Assembly: GCA_019745155.1 (NCBI GenBank)
Contig: JAIETM010000006.1
Location: forward strand, 36,903 to 100,902
Direction: 5' to 3'
From: Chitinophagaceae bacterium
GTDB taxonomy: Bacteria > Bacteroidota > Bacteroidia > Chitinophagales > Chitinophagaceae
DNA: 64,000 nt
Part shown: one piece after another, positions 55,456 through 63,823 of the stretch
Layout: each line of letters opens with the position of its first letter
Numbering within the stretch: position 1 is the stretch's first letter
The notes under the pieces: generated by a model
Told to the model about the DNA's origin: nothing
Databases searched by the model: none
The model's input: the letters and a program-made list of their open reading frames with translations, nothing else
Position numbers and translations under genes: made by a program

Positions 55456-55983
55456 CTACTTGACAGGCATTGAATCAAGATAGCCTGCGATAAAAGCTAG
55501 GAGATTTTTAAACGCATGTAGAATTGCGGTCATCCAAAATGCAGACTCTTTTCGCCGCTGAAAAATAGTATACGTCAAGGCTAATATCCAACCCATGGGC
55601 AGTATAGCTAGAAAATACCAAATACTATAGGAAAGATGCATCAAGGCAAATAAGATAGTGGAGCTGAGTATGCCAATGGATTGTTTATGACTTGGTAGAA
55701 ATTTCTGGCAAAGGCTGATGGGCAAGCGCTGACCAACCAAAGTCTCCAATAATGGGGCTAGAATAACTGCTAAAATGAAAATCTCAATCTGGTGCTTATT
55801 GGTGAAATCTGGTCCGCCAACTACTTTATCAGAAATTTGCAAAATATCCAATAAAGCATACACAGGAATAGTTAGAAAGAACATGAGTAATAAGGCAGTA
55901 ATTAAAAAAGCAATTGGATGCATGGCCGACCAATAGCGGTAATACATGCCAATCTTTTGTCTGATATAATGAATAATTTTCAT
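55456..55983 (-). CDS. CPBP (CAAX/Abi) family membrane protein with degenerate active site
   Basis: The 175-residue protein has about five membrane helices. The usual first motif EExxxR appears as LLETLVGQRLP, where the second Glu is Thr and Arg is shifted. The FxxxH motif is present as FALMHLSYS, and the third motif is loose. CPBP proteins are intramembrane proteases or bacteriocin-immunity proteins. The altered motif suggests reduced or absent protease activity. Assignment is therefore moderate. Confidence 0.65.
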   Translation of the reverse strand: MKIIHYIRQKIGMYYRYWSAMHPIAFLITALLLMFFLTIPVYALLDILQISDKVVGGPDFTNKHQIEIFILAVILAPLLETLVGQRLPISLCQKFLPSHKQSIGILSSTILFALMHLSYSIWYFLAILPMGWILALTYTIFQRRKESAFWMTAILHAFKNLLAFIAGYLDSMPVK

Positions 55984-56261
55984 CTCACATATTCAGTATA
56001 CTCTGTCCTTAATGTTCACCCATTTTTTGTTTAAGTCTGACAGATATCTAAAATAACCCATCAAAATATTATACTAAATCTGTAGGTATAGCTAGTCGTT
56101 ATGTCCGAAAACTTTCTAACAATAACTAACTGACAATAGCCAATAGTCAATCAACAATAATCAATCATCAATACCCTCCGCAAACGTTTACAGCAATAAT
56201 CATTGTTTCTGTGGATTTTCTAGGTGATGCTGCTGTACATTTAAGCAACGAATGCTTTCCT

Positions 56262-57581
56262 ATGCAACAAAATAAACTCCTGCTTTGGTCGCTCACAGTT
56301 GCCTTGGGCGGACTCCTTTTTGGTTTAGATGTGGCTGTTATCTCTGGTGCGGAACAAACCATACAAGCTCTATGGCAACTTAGTGATGCCATGCATGGGT
56401 TGGCCGTATCAATTGCTTTGTATGGAACTGTTGTAGGTGCAATGACAGGTGGCATGATTGCCGATGCCATGGGCAGAAAGAAAAGCCTAAGCTGGGTGGG
56501 TGTTTTGTTTTTCGTTTCATCTGTAGGTTCCGCATTGGCGCAGGATGTGTACACGTTCATGTTCTTCCGCTTAATTGGCGGTTTGAGCATTGGAGCTTCA
56601 TCGGTGATTGCGCCGCTCTATATTGCGGAGATTGCGCCTGCTAGTAAGCGTGGCCGATTGGTTGCCTTGTTTCAATTCAATATTGTTTTCGGGATCATGC
56701 TGGCCTATGTATCCAATTATTTCTTTGGTGAAATGGGTGGGGCAGATGGCTGGCGCTGGATGCTGGGTATTGTGGGTATTCCTTCTTTGTTGTTTACTGT
56801 GTTGACCTTTTTTGTTTCAGAAAGTCCACGTTGGTTGGCTTTACACAAACAAGATATGCAAGCTGCATTGTTAGTACTGCAAAAGATTGATGCAGCTAGT
56901 GCGCATGAAACGCTTGCATCCATCCAATCGGCACATGAACGTAACCAAGCGAAAACAAAAAGCAAGTTCTTTTCAAAGGCTTATGCTAAACCCATCTTGC
57001 TTGCCTTTTTATTAGCGTTTTTCAATCAGGCTTCAGGCATCAATGCCATTATCTATTATGCGCCACGTGTATTTGAAATGGCCGGACTAGGTAAATCCGC
57101 TGCGCTTTTATCTAGTACGGGTATTGGTTTGGTGAACTTGATCTTTACCATGCTGGGACTAAGCCTGATTGATAAAGCGGGCAGAAGAACCCTGATGTAT
57201 ATTGGCTCTATCGGTTACATAGTTTCATTGGGTTTAATTGCGATGGCATTTTACCGCGATGCATTTGAGGGTATGACATTCTTTGTCTTTCTCTTTATTG
57301 CAGCACATGCGATAGGACAAGGCGCTGTGATCTGGGTATTTGTTGGTGAAATATTTCCCAACGAAGTACGGGCCAACGGTCAAGCATTTGGTTCTTTCAT
57401 TCACTGGATGTTTGCGGCTATCATTGCCAATGTATTCCCCATTATGGCAGGTGCATTCGGTGGCGGACCAATCTTCTTATTCTTTACAGTGATGATGGTG
57501 CTGCAATTACTCTATGTACGCTTTATGATGCCTGAAACAAAGGGCGTGGCATTGGAAGATATGGATGTGAGGATTCATTGA
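56262..57581 (+). CDS. MFS sugar porter family transporter
   Basis: The 439-residue protein has 12 membrane helices and sugar-porter marks: GGLLFGLDVAVISGAEQTI in helix 1, DAMGRKKSL, RLIGGLSIGASSVIAPLYIAEIAPASKRGRLVALFQ, SESPRWLALH, NQASGINAIIYYAP (the QxxGxNxxxYY helix 7 motif), DKAGRRTLMYIG and MPETKGVALEDM. It should import a hexose or pentose with protons. Met at 56262 is preferred over a GTG at 56211. A single gene, so the sugar is not predictable. Confidence 0.93.
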   Translation: MQQNKLLLWSLTVALGGLLFGLDVAVISGAEQTIQALWQLSDAMHGLAVSIALYGTVVGAMTGGMIADAMGRKKSLSWVGVLFFVSSVGSALAQDVYTFMFFRLIGGLSIGASSVIAPLYIAEIAPASKRGRLVALFQFNIVFGIMLAYVSNYFFGEMGGADGWRWMLGIVGIPSLLFTVLTFFVSESPRWLALHKQDMQAALLVLQKIDAASAHETLASIQSAHERNQAKTKSKFFSKAYAKPILLAFLLAFFNQASGINAIIYYAPRVFEMAGLGKSAALLSSTGIGLVNLIFTMLGLSLIDKAGRRTLMYIGSIGYIVSLGLIAMAFYRDAFEGMTFFVFLFIAAHAIGQGAVIWVFVGEIFPNEVRANGQAFGSFIHWMFAAIIANVFPIMAGAFGGGPIFLFFTVMMVLQLLYVRFMMPETKGVALEDMDVRIH

Positions 57582-57678
57582 TAAGGCAAAAGTTAAAAGT
57601 GAAAACCAAAAAGCTTGCCTACCATAGCATTGGCGTAGGCAGGTGTGAAGGCTTTTACATACGCATGTCTTCACCTAA

Positions 57679-58524
57679 CTATGCTTGCTGCAAAGTAAAA
57701 ATGGTGATCTCTGGTCTTACATTGAATCTTACCTGCCATAAATGCCCCAATGCGCGATTGATGTAAAGAGTTCGATGATTGCTTAACGCATATTTGCCTG
57801 CTGCATACAATTTATTCTTTACCGGTAATATCAATGGCGGAAGAAAAGGCGGTTTCACTTGTCCGCCATGGGTATGGCCGGATAATATCCAACTATTGTA
57901 ATCACCCCAAACCTGTAAATCACAGACGTCAGGATTGTGACATAACACAATAGTTGCTTTTGCCGGATCAAAACTACTCATGGCTTTTTCGGGTTGGAAA
58001 TTCATACCCCAGTAATCATCAAAGCCAATAAAATGTAATCCTGCTGCTTCTGTGTTATTGTTTCTTAACACCTGAATATTTTTCTCGGCGAGCATCTTTG
58101 CAATTGTTCCTGCTATTTCCGGTTGCGCCCAGTTTTTTCCATAATCATGATTACCCAGAATGCCGATGGTAGCTATTTTACCGGTAACAGCGTTATTGAG
58201 TACAGCGGAGAGTTTGTCCCATTGCACCTGATCTTGATGCAGGCTGATATAATCACCGGTATAGACCACAAAATCAGGCTGGTAAGCTTTTGCCTTAGTA
58301 AATGAATCAATAATGTACTGGTGATTAAATCGATTGCCCACATGGAGATCACTGATTTGCATCAATGTTTTCCCAACCAATGCCTTAGGCAGGTTTTTGA
58401 TAGGCATGGGCATTTGTACAAACTCTAATCTGAATGGTTCGATCTGCCAAGCATACAAACCGCTCAGCAAACCCATGCCGGTGATGCCTAGAAAAGCACG
58501 GTTGATAAATTGACGTCTGTTCAT
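57679..58524 (-). CDS. membrane-anchored metallophosphoesterase (YkuE/YaeI-like)
   Basis: The 281-residue protein has an N-terminal RRQF plus hydrophobic segment (AFLGITGMGLLSGLYAW), either a Tat signal or an anchor. The calcineurin-like metal motifs are ISDLHVGNRFNHQY, VYTGDYI, ILGNHDYG, VLCHNPD and LSGHTHGGQVKPP. It matches YkuE/YaeI-type phosphoesterases that act on lipid-linked phosphates. Its 3' end is 97 bp from the convergent MFS gene. Confidence 0.92.
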   Translation of the reverse strand: MNRRQFINRAFLGITGMGLLSGLYAWQIEPFRLEFVQMPMPIKNLPKALVGKTLMQISDLHVGNRFNHQYIIDSFTKAKAYQPDFVVYTGDYISLHQDQVQWDKLSAVLNNAVTGKIATIGILGNHDYGKNWAQPEIAGTIAKMLAEKNIQVLRNNNTEAAGLHFIGFDDYWGMNFQPEKAMSSFDPAKATIVLCHNPDVCDLQVWGDYNSWILSGHTHGGQVKPPFLPPLILPVKNKLYAAGKYALSNHRTLYINRALGHLWQVRFNVRPEITIFTLQQA

Positions 58525-58671
58525 TGGATAGGCAATGAAAATAATTTATTATTCGTTCGCTTGCTTTAACTCAAAGCTTTAATATCTAAATATATTTTCC
58601 TCCTACTAGCTTCTTTTTATAGAAAAAAGAGGCTATCATAACTAAATAGATGTATGACTACACGCACATGA

Positions 58672-59517
58672 TTAGGTATGCGACTTATTTATTTCAGTAG
58701 TTGGTTTTTCAGATGATATTCTTTTCATTTTTATGAATGGACTTTTCATCAAATAGAGAAAAGATTGTTTTTTTTCTCCTTCAAACTCAACTAATCCGTA
58801 CTTCATCTGCTCAACAGGCATCATCTTAAATGTGCCGAATAGTCTGTCCCAAATGATGAAAATGTCTGCAAAATTCGAATCGGTATAGAACTGTTCTTGC
58901 TGATGATGTACTCTGTGGTGATCAGGCATCACAAAAACAAGTCCGAGTGTATTGTTCAACCATTTTGGATAGCGAAGATTGGCGTGTTCCAGAAAAAGGA
59001 AAATATAAATGATGAAATAGTATACAACCATTGAATTGACATCTGTTCCAAATACACCAGCTGTCAGAATATTTCCTGTCTGATAGATAAGGACGAGTTC
59101 AAGTGGATGAAACCGAAGTGTGGTAGATGAATCCATCGTGGTATCACTATGATGCACTCTGTGCAATCTCCATAAAAGCGGCACCTTATGTGATGCTCGA
59201 TGAACCCAATAGGTGGTTAGGTCGTAAAGTATTACGCCCAAAATCAGCTTTACCCAAAATGGAAGCGCTACAAGATAGAAAAGCCCAATTTCCTGTGCAT
59301 TTAACCATTCGATAGAATAGACCTGAATAGCAACAAAGAATATGTTTAAGCCTGTCAGTACAATTTGAAAAAGGCTATTTTCCAGTAAGTGTTTTCCTCT
59401 TTGTTTAAAACGAAAAGGTGTAGTGGAAACCTGCTCCAACGTGAAGAAAACCACGAGCAATCCGATGATTAGATAATTCTGATTGATATTCAGAATTGTG
59501 TTGAGGATTTCATTCAT
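58672..59517 (-). CDS. sterol desaturase/fatty acid hydroxylase superfamily protein
   Basis: The 281-residue membrane protein has the diiron histidine motifs HRASH (WVHRASHKVPLLWRLHRVHHSD) and a second cluster VMPDHHRVHHQQE, with four to five membrane helices around them. The superfamily hydroxylates or desaturates lipids, carotenoids or sphingoid bases; Bacteroidota use such enzymes on sphingolipids or flexirubin-type lipids. The substrate is open. It is the last backbone gene before the second accessory region. Confidence 0.9.
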   Translation of the reverse strand: MNEILNTILNINQNYLIIGLLVVFFTLEQVSTTPFRFKQRGKHLLENSLFQIVLTGLNIFFVAIQVYSIEWLNAQEIGLFYLVALPFWVKLILGVILYDLTTYWVHRASHKVPLLWRLHRVHHSDTTMDSSTTLRFHPLELVLIYQTGNILTAGVFGTDVNSMVVYYFIIYIFLFLEHANLRYPKWLNNTLGLVFVMPDHHRVHHQQEQFYTDSNFADIFIIWDRLFGTFKMMPVEQMKYGLVEFEGEKKQSFLYLMKSPFIKMKRISSEKPTTEINKSHT

Positions 59518-59555
59518 GGTTGTTTGATGGGTATGTTATTTGGTTAAATTGATAC

Positions 59556-59693
59556 TAACGTTTTGCGGCTTGGCGTAGTGGCGGATTTTTAGCACAAAAG
59601 TTCAATCGAAGAACTACACTTGAACCTACCACAAAACTGTCATACGAAGCACTGCACCCGCCATTACGCCAAACCGCTGTTGGCAGCAGTATT
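59556..59693. repeat. palindromic intergenic element, copy C
   Basis: The left arm TAACGTTTTGCGGCTTGGCG (59556-59575, extending to GTAGTGGCGG) pairs with the right arm CCGCCATTACGCCAAACCGC (59658-59677). About 18 of 20 core bases are complementary and three unpaired bases sit next to the left AAC. An inner hairpin GTTCAA / TTGAAC lies in the loop. The right end GTTGGCAGCAGTATT points towards the restriction-modification module. The rest of the gap 59518-59732 holds nothing else. Confidence 0.8.
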
Positions 59694-59732
59694 TCTTTTT
59701 CGGTCGTTTGTTGTTGCTCCGTTGTCATTGTT

Positions 59733-60353
59733 TTACTGTCCGATAAGTTTTGAAATTTGGTCTATGATTACAGGTGTCATTGCGTTACCTGCAACTGATT
59801 CTAAAATTGTCCTTATTGATTTTAATGATTCCGTAATTATTATGCTTTTGGGTTTGCTTGATTTCTTTTGAATTTCAATTGTCTGTAATTCGCTTATTAA
59901 TTCGTTTTGAAGTTCGTTTGAAAGGTTTAGTGAGTCTTTGATGTCATTGAGCTGTGAAACAATTTTTTCGATGTCAACTGCTGTCTGAGTGTTGTAATTA
60001 AAATTTATTGTTGAGTTTGTTGTCCCTTGTTGCAAAGTTGAATTAGTCATTGTCCCTATGTTAATGATATTGAGCGGTAAAAAATGCTCGGTCGGCTTGC
60101 TGGGATTTTCAATGGCTTGTTCTACTTCTTTAATACCCCAATGTGTTAGTCCGATAATGCCACCTAAAGCCCTTGATTCAATAAGATGTTCGCCAATTAG
60201 ATAATCAACTATTTGACTTGTTTCATCACTATTCAATTTCAGTTCTTTACCAACTTCCCACATATCAAACATTGCTCCCGTATCACCGTTTGATGATTCA
60301 TAAAGGCAATTGAGAAATAAAAATCTGTTCTTTTTCTTTTGTTCTAATGACAT
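59733..60353 (-). CDS. winged-helix-like protein coupled to the restriction-modification gene
   Basis: The 206-residue protein starts MSLEQKKKNRFLFLNCLYES. Residues 10-85 look like a winged helix (EVGKELKLNSDETSQIVDYLIGEHLIES, then GGIIGLTHWGIKEVEQAI). A beta segment follows with NIGTMTNSTLQQGTTNSTINF, a polar motif I associate with several defence-linked proteins. The rest is helical and coiled-coil (IEKIVSQLNDIKDSLNLSNELQNELISELQ). It begins 10 bp after the stop of the methyltransferase-nuclease gene. Role unknown; regulator or accessory subunit is likely. Confidence 0.7.
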   Translation of the reverse strand: MSLEQKKKNRFLFLNCLYESSNGDTGAMFDMWEVGKELKLNSDETSQIVDYLIGEHLIESRALGGIIGLTHWGIKEVEQAIENPSKPTEHFLPLNIINIGTMTNSTLQQGTTNSTINFNYNTQTAVDIEKIVSQLNDIKDSLNLSNELQNELISELQTIEIQKKSSKPKSIIITESLKSIRTILESVAGNAMTPVIIDQISKLIGQ

Positions 60354-60363
60354 TTTAAGGTTT

Positions 60364-62823
60364 TTAAATTGTTTCGTAAACTTCGTCTTTGTCCAAGAAG
60401 CCGAACTCTTCTATTTGTGGTAAAATCTTGTTTGCAAGTTGTTCGTTTACCTTGCTTAATTCTTTTAGCTCATCTGTCGCTAAATTATGTTCGGTCAAGC
60501 AACGCCTTATCTGATACCAACCTGCATCCCAAGTGTCAATTTTCCATTTGTTGGTCGCCATTTGGTTAAGGTTTGCATAAAAGAATTTGTAAACTGTTTT
60601 GGCTTTTTCAATCACTTGTTTTGCTTCGTCCGACAAGTCATTTTTTGAAAGCCAATTTGCAACAAAGCGGTTTTGGTCGTTTACGATTTGAAGTTTATAA
60701 TCAGGGTCTTTGATTTCCCAATGTTTGATTTCTTCAAGTCGGAAAGGGTAGAAGTTGTTTTTTATTTGGTAAGTGTTACCTAAATATTGAACATTCTTTA
60801 AAGCTGTTGTTTGATTAGAATTTGAAAACAAACTCCACACAATACAATCATTATAAAACTCATTTGTTGGTTCTGTATGTGGAATTAAAAATTGATTACG
60901 GTCATTGAGCCAAGTTGGTTTAGGTATTTTCTTAACTGCGTGAAGCGTTATTGCTTTTTTAAAATTGTCTTCAATTACAGAAAAAGCACCTGCACTTGCA
61001 TTTGGCGAGGATAAAATTACTACGTATTTAGCGTGTTGAAAGTCGTTTCCATTACTGCAAACTGAAGCTAAAAAATCAGGTCTTGCCCTGTGTCTCGTGT
61101 CAGTATTTCCTTCTTTTATTTTGATGCCATTACTTAATGCAGGTAAAATAAAATCATTTGAGTTTTGAGGTCTTTGAAACCAATTGTTTAATACATCTTT
61201 TTTACTGATTAAACGTAAATGTTTTACCCCGATTGAACTTGCATTATTGTTAGAAATATCAATTTCAATTGTGTCATTTACTCTTGGTTGACTTAAATTC
61301 CAAATTAAAAATCCAATTGGAAAATCTCCTGCAATTCCATGAAAACATTTTGAATGAAACAAAAATCCTTTTTCATATTTGAAGTTGAAATGCTTGTCTC
61401 GGTATTCCGCACTGTCGGGGGCGTTAACATATTTGAGAGTGGAAAACATACCTAAATAAGAATTCTTGGGTAATTCCTGAACTATGCGAAACATAAATTG
61501 AGTAAATAATTCTCGTTTTGCGTGTCCAATTTTTGCCTTATCCATTAGTAATTCAACTTTGGTTTTACTAACACCTGTTTTTGACTTTTTTTGTTTAGCA
61601 TCTTGAGCAGTTGCAAAAGGAGGGTTTATGTAAACTATCCAAATGATATTTGGGTCGGCTAACTCGTCTCTTAATTTTTTGGGAAGTTTCCAATTTGGTT
61701 CAAATGGCAAATTTCCTTTGTTGAAAACATATTCAACATCATCATTCAAATAGTCGTATTGAAAACAAGTTGCGTTTGGAAATACCTTTTTCAAGTGGTC
61801 TGCTTCGCTTCCGTGAAGCGTGGACATATACAAGTACTTGTATGCTTCGGCAGGCAAGTGATATTCAAGGTTGCCGGTTCCGGCAGCCATATCCCAAATT
61901 CTATACTTGCCTGATTTATACCAATTTTTTCCAAGAACTTCGTTCCAATAGTGAACAGCTTTTTGTCCGAAACGCAAAGGAGTGTAAAATTCACCTTCAA
62001 ATCTTCTTTGGCTTTCGTCTGTTAGTCGGTCAAGTTTCGCGTGAATACCGTTTATTGTTTCGGCATTTTCAACATAGTCGTAAACACTCCAAAAATAATC
62101 GTAGTCCTTCATTAGGACTTTTTGCGTTTTTGAGTTCTTGTCTTCAAATGTGAAAACTACTCGGCTGTTGTCTTTGTCAATGATTACTTTGTCACGCTGA
62201 ATGTTGGCAAGGAAATAAAAAGATGGCTTGTAGCCGTTTACAATGTAAGGTCCAATTACAGTTTTCCAATGCTCAAAAACGGCTTCAAAATTTTCTTCAT
62301 TGATTACTTTCTTGTCGCCAAAATCCAAAATCATTTGAGGATTTAAAGCGTTGTCAAGGTTTTTCTTAAATGCTTCTTGCTCTTGTTTTTTGGTTACGGA
62401 ATAAACGTGAAGTTTACCTGTTTCAGGCTCTTTAACCAAATGGTCAACAAGCATTGGGTCGGGCTTGCTTGCTGGTCGTTCCCAATCGTAAGCGTCATTT
62501 GTGTAGTAAGTTGCCCATTTACGAGTTTCTGTTAAGGTCGCTTCGTTTTTGTCGGCAAGGCAAATAAAAAACGGAATTGCTTTTTCTACTTCAACGTATT
62601 TCAGTCGTCTGATGTAATAAAGTGATTGAGCAAGAATTGTCGCAAGTGCTTTCAAGTTATGAAAGTTCTTGTCCGCCTTAAACTCAAAAAATACTTGTGG
62701 TGTATAAAGGTCGTGATGATGCGAAGTGTTGTATTTTATTTTGAAATATGTTGCATAGGTCGCCTTAACAACTTCTTCTGTTGTCGCCTTGTCTAACTGT
62801 TTTTTAAATTCTTCAAAAGTCAT
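60364..62823 (-). CDS. candidate single-chain (type IIG-like) restriction enzyme/N6-adenine methyltransferase
   Basis: The 819-residue protein has an N-terminal nuclease candidate: D38, E47 and K49 in DLYTPQVFFEFKAD (D-x8-E-x-K), then a QxxxY motif Q66-Y70 (AQSLYYIRR), together the mark of RecB-like PD-(D/E)XK nucleases. The methyltransferase core has GEFYTPLRFGQKAV (motif X), WDMAAGTGNLEYHLP (motif I, residues about 309-323) and VYINPPFATA (motif IV NPPF, near 395). The C-terminal 300 residues are probably the target-recognition domain. Such fusions cut and modify DNA with one chain. AT-rich; first gene of the module. Confidence 0.82.
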   Translation of the reverse strand: MTFEEFKKQLDKATTEEVVKATYATYFKIKYNTSHHHDLYTPQVFFEFKADKNFHNLKALATILAQSLYYIRRLKYVEVEKAIPFFICLADKNEATLTETRKWATYYTNDAYDWERPASKPDPMLVDHLVKEPETGKLHVYSVTKKQEQEAFKKNLDNALNPQMILDFGDKKVINEENFEAVFEHWKTVIGPYIVNGYKPSFYFLANIQRDKVIIDKDNSRVVFTFEDKNSKTQKVLMKDYDYFWSVYDYVENAETINGIHAKLDRLTDESQRRFEGEFYTPLRFGQKAVHYWNEVLGKNWYKSGKYRIWDMAAGTGNLEYHLPAEAYKYLYMSTLHGSEADHLKKVFPNATCFQYDYLNDDVEYVFNKGNLPFEPNWKLPKKLRDELADPNIIWIVYINPPFATAQDAKQKKSKTGVSKTKVELLMDKAKIGHAKRELFTQFMFRIVQELPKNSYLGMFSTLKYVNAPDSAEYRDKHFNFKYEKGFLFHSKCFHGIAGDFPIGFLIWNLSQPRVNDTIEIDISNNNASSIGVKHLRLISKKDVLNNWFQRPQNSNDFILPALSNGIKIKEGNTDTRHRARPDFLASVCSNGNDFQHAKYVVILSSPNASAGAFSVIEDNFKKAITLHAVKKIPKPTWLNDRNQFLIPHTEPTNEFYNDCIVWSLFSNSNQTTALKNVQYLGNTYQIKNNFYPFRLEEIKHWEIKDPDYKLQIVNDQNRFVANWLSKNDLSDEAKQVIEKAKTVYKFFYANLNQMATNKWKIDTWDAGWYQIRRCLTEHNLATDELKELSKVNEQLANKILPQIEEFGFLDKDEVYETI

Positions 62824-62862
62824 TTTCTGTCGTCTGTTATTTGTCTATGCACGGTGTCCAAT

Positions 62863-63073
62863 AATATTGCTGCCAACGTTCGAGTATTTGCGAAGGCAGG
62901 GAATTCATTGATTGTCCAGCCCGGTACAAATGCCCATTTGAAAATATGTTGTTGAAGGTATAAACTAAAGCTGAACATTGAACGTCGAGCCCGAACCGCT
63001 GCTGATGCCTGCACATAGCCGATGTTAAATTGTCAAGCCCTGCTTTTGCAAATACTTTTGTTATGTGCCGAAC
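62863..63073. repeat. palindromic intergenic element, copy D (about 210 bp)
   Basis: Arms CGAGTATTTGCGAAGGCAGG (62881-62900) and CCTGCTTTTGCAAATAC (63039-63055) are complementary over about 20 bases. The body 62878-63068 is the second copy of 7541-7730. The lower end, on the minus strand, reads GTTGGCAGCAATATT (62863-62877) and leads into the methyltransferase gene start 40 bases on. The upper end reads GTTATGTGCC on the plus strand (63060-63069). Between 63074 and 63200 I see nothing. Confidence 0.82.
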
Positions 63074-63200
63074 TATTCTTAATAATTTAAGCCCTGTAAG
63101 CTGATTTTAAGCAATTTTCATTTAACGTTAATTATAAAATTAATCGGTGTATTCATAATATTTTTAGACTGCGCTGAACTTTTTATACTATTTTGTCACT

Positions 63201-63434
63201 TTAATTTTTCGTCTTTGTCCTGTATAGAAAAAGGAAGGATACAAATGCGACAAGTGATATAAATAACCAGAGTCCAGCCCCCATAATTTTAGGTTTGTCA
63301 TTTTGCTGAAGACTGTCGAATAGTTTTACCATTGCAAGTCCAGAAACAACTGCATAACAAACGAGTGCAAAGAGATAAAGGCGGTTTTTTTTCATTTTTT
63401 TTGTTTTTAACTTGTTATTTGTCGTGTTGCTCAA
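63201..63434 (-). CDS. small two-helix membrane protein, unknown
   Basis: The 77-residue frame encodes two membrane helices (LYLFALVCYAVVSGLAMVKLF; GAGLWLFISLVAFVSFLFLY) joined by a polar loop with QQNDKPK. A start at Met14 (63395, MKKNRLYLF) is more usual. It lies alone between elements D and E, bounded by inverted GGCACATAAC words. No family was recognised; it could be an immunity or toxin-like small protein, but nothing proves this. Confidence 0.55.
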   Translation of the reverse strand: MSNTTNNKLKTKKMKKNRLYLFALVCYAVVSGLAMVKLFDSLQQNDKPKIMGAGLWLFISLVAFVSFLFLYRTKTKN

Positions 63435-63666
63435 TAATTTTTGTCAAGGTTGCAGTAATTGTCAAACTGTGTGCTATGTCCACTTGCTTATGACTTGAGC
63501 AAAAGTCCACCCGTTTCGACTGCTAAATTGAAAGCTAAAGAACAAGATTTGTACAAAAGCTTTATAAAGAATGTCAAGCTGATGTGAACTTTAGGTCAAG
63601 TCAAACCTAAATGATAAAGAACATTTTTACTGTCACCCCAACGCTGGTGAAACTGTTGGGCGGTAT

Positions 63667-63809
63667 GGCACATAACGGTTTCGGGCTTTGCGTTCGGGCG
63701 GGTTTCGGAGCATAAAACTGTCAACCAGCATTAAACTAGAATAGAAGCACAAAGCCTCAAATTTGCACGTCATCCCGCCTGACGCAAAACCCGTGTTAGT
63801 GGCTGCCCT
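63667..63809. repeat. palindromic intergenic element, copy E
   Basis: The left part GGCACATAACGGTTTCGGGC (63667-63686) followed by TTTGCGTTCGGGCGGG pairs with CCCGCCTGACGCAAAACCCG (63774-63793), leaving an extrahelical base in the left arm. The right end reads GTGTTAGTGGCTGCC. A separate small hairpin TTTAGGT / ACCTAAA lies upstream at about 63590-63612. The remainder of 63435-63666 shows no gene. Confidence 0.78.
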
Positions 63810-63823
63810 TCTTTTATTTATTG

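Noticed and set aside
62820..63014. 64-codon minus-strand open frame inside element D
   Set aside because: It covers palindromic repeat D, is mirrored by similar text at 7.5-7.7 kb where the frame is not kept, and so is not coding.
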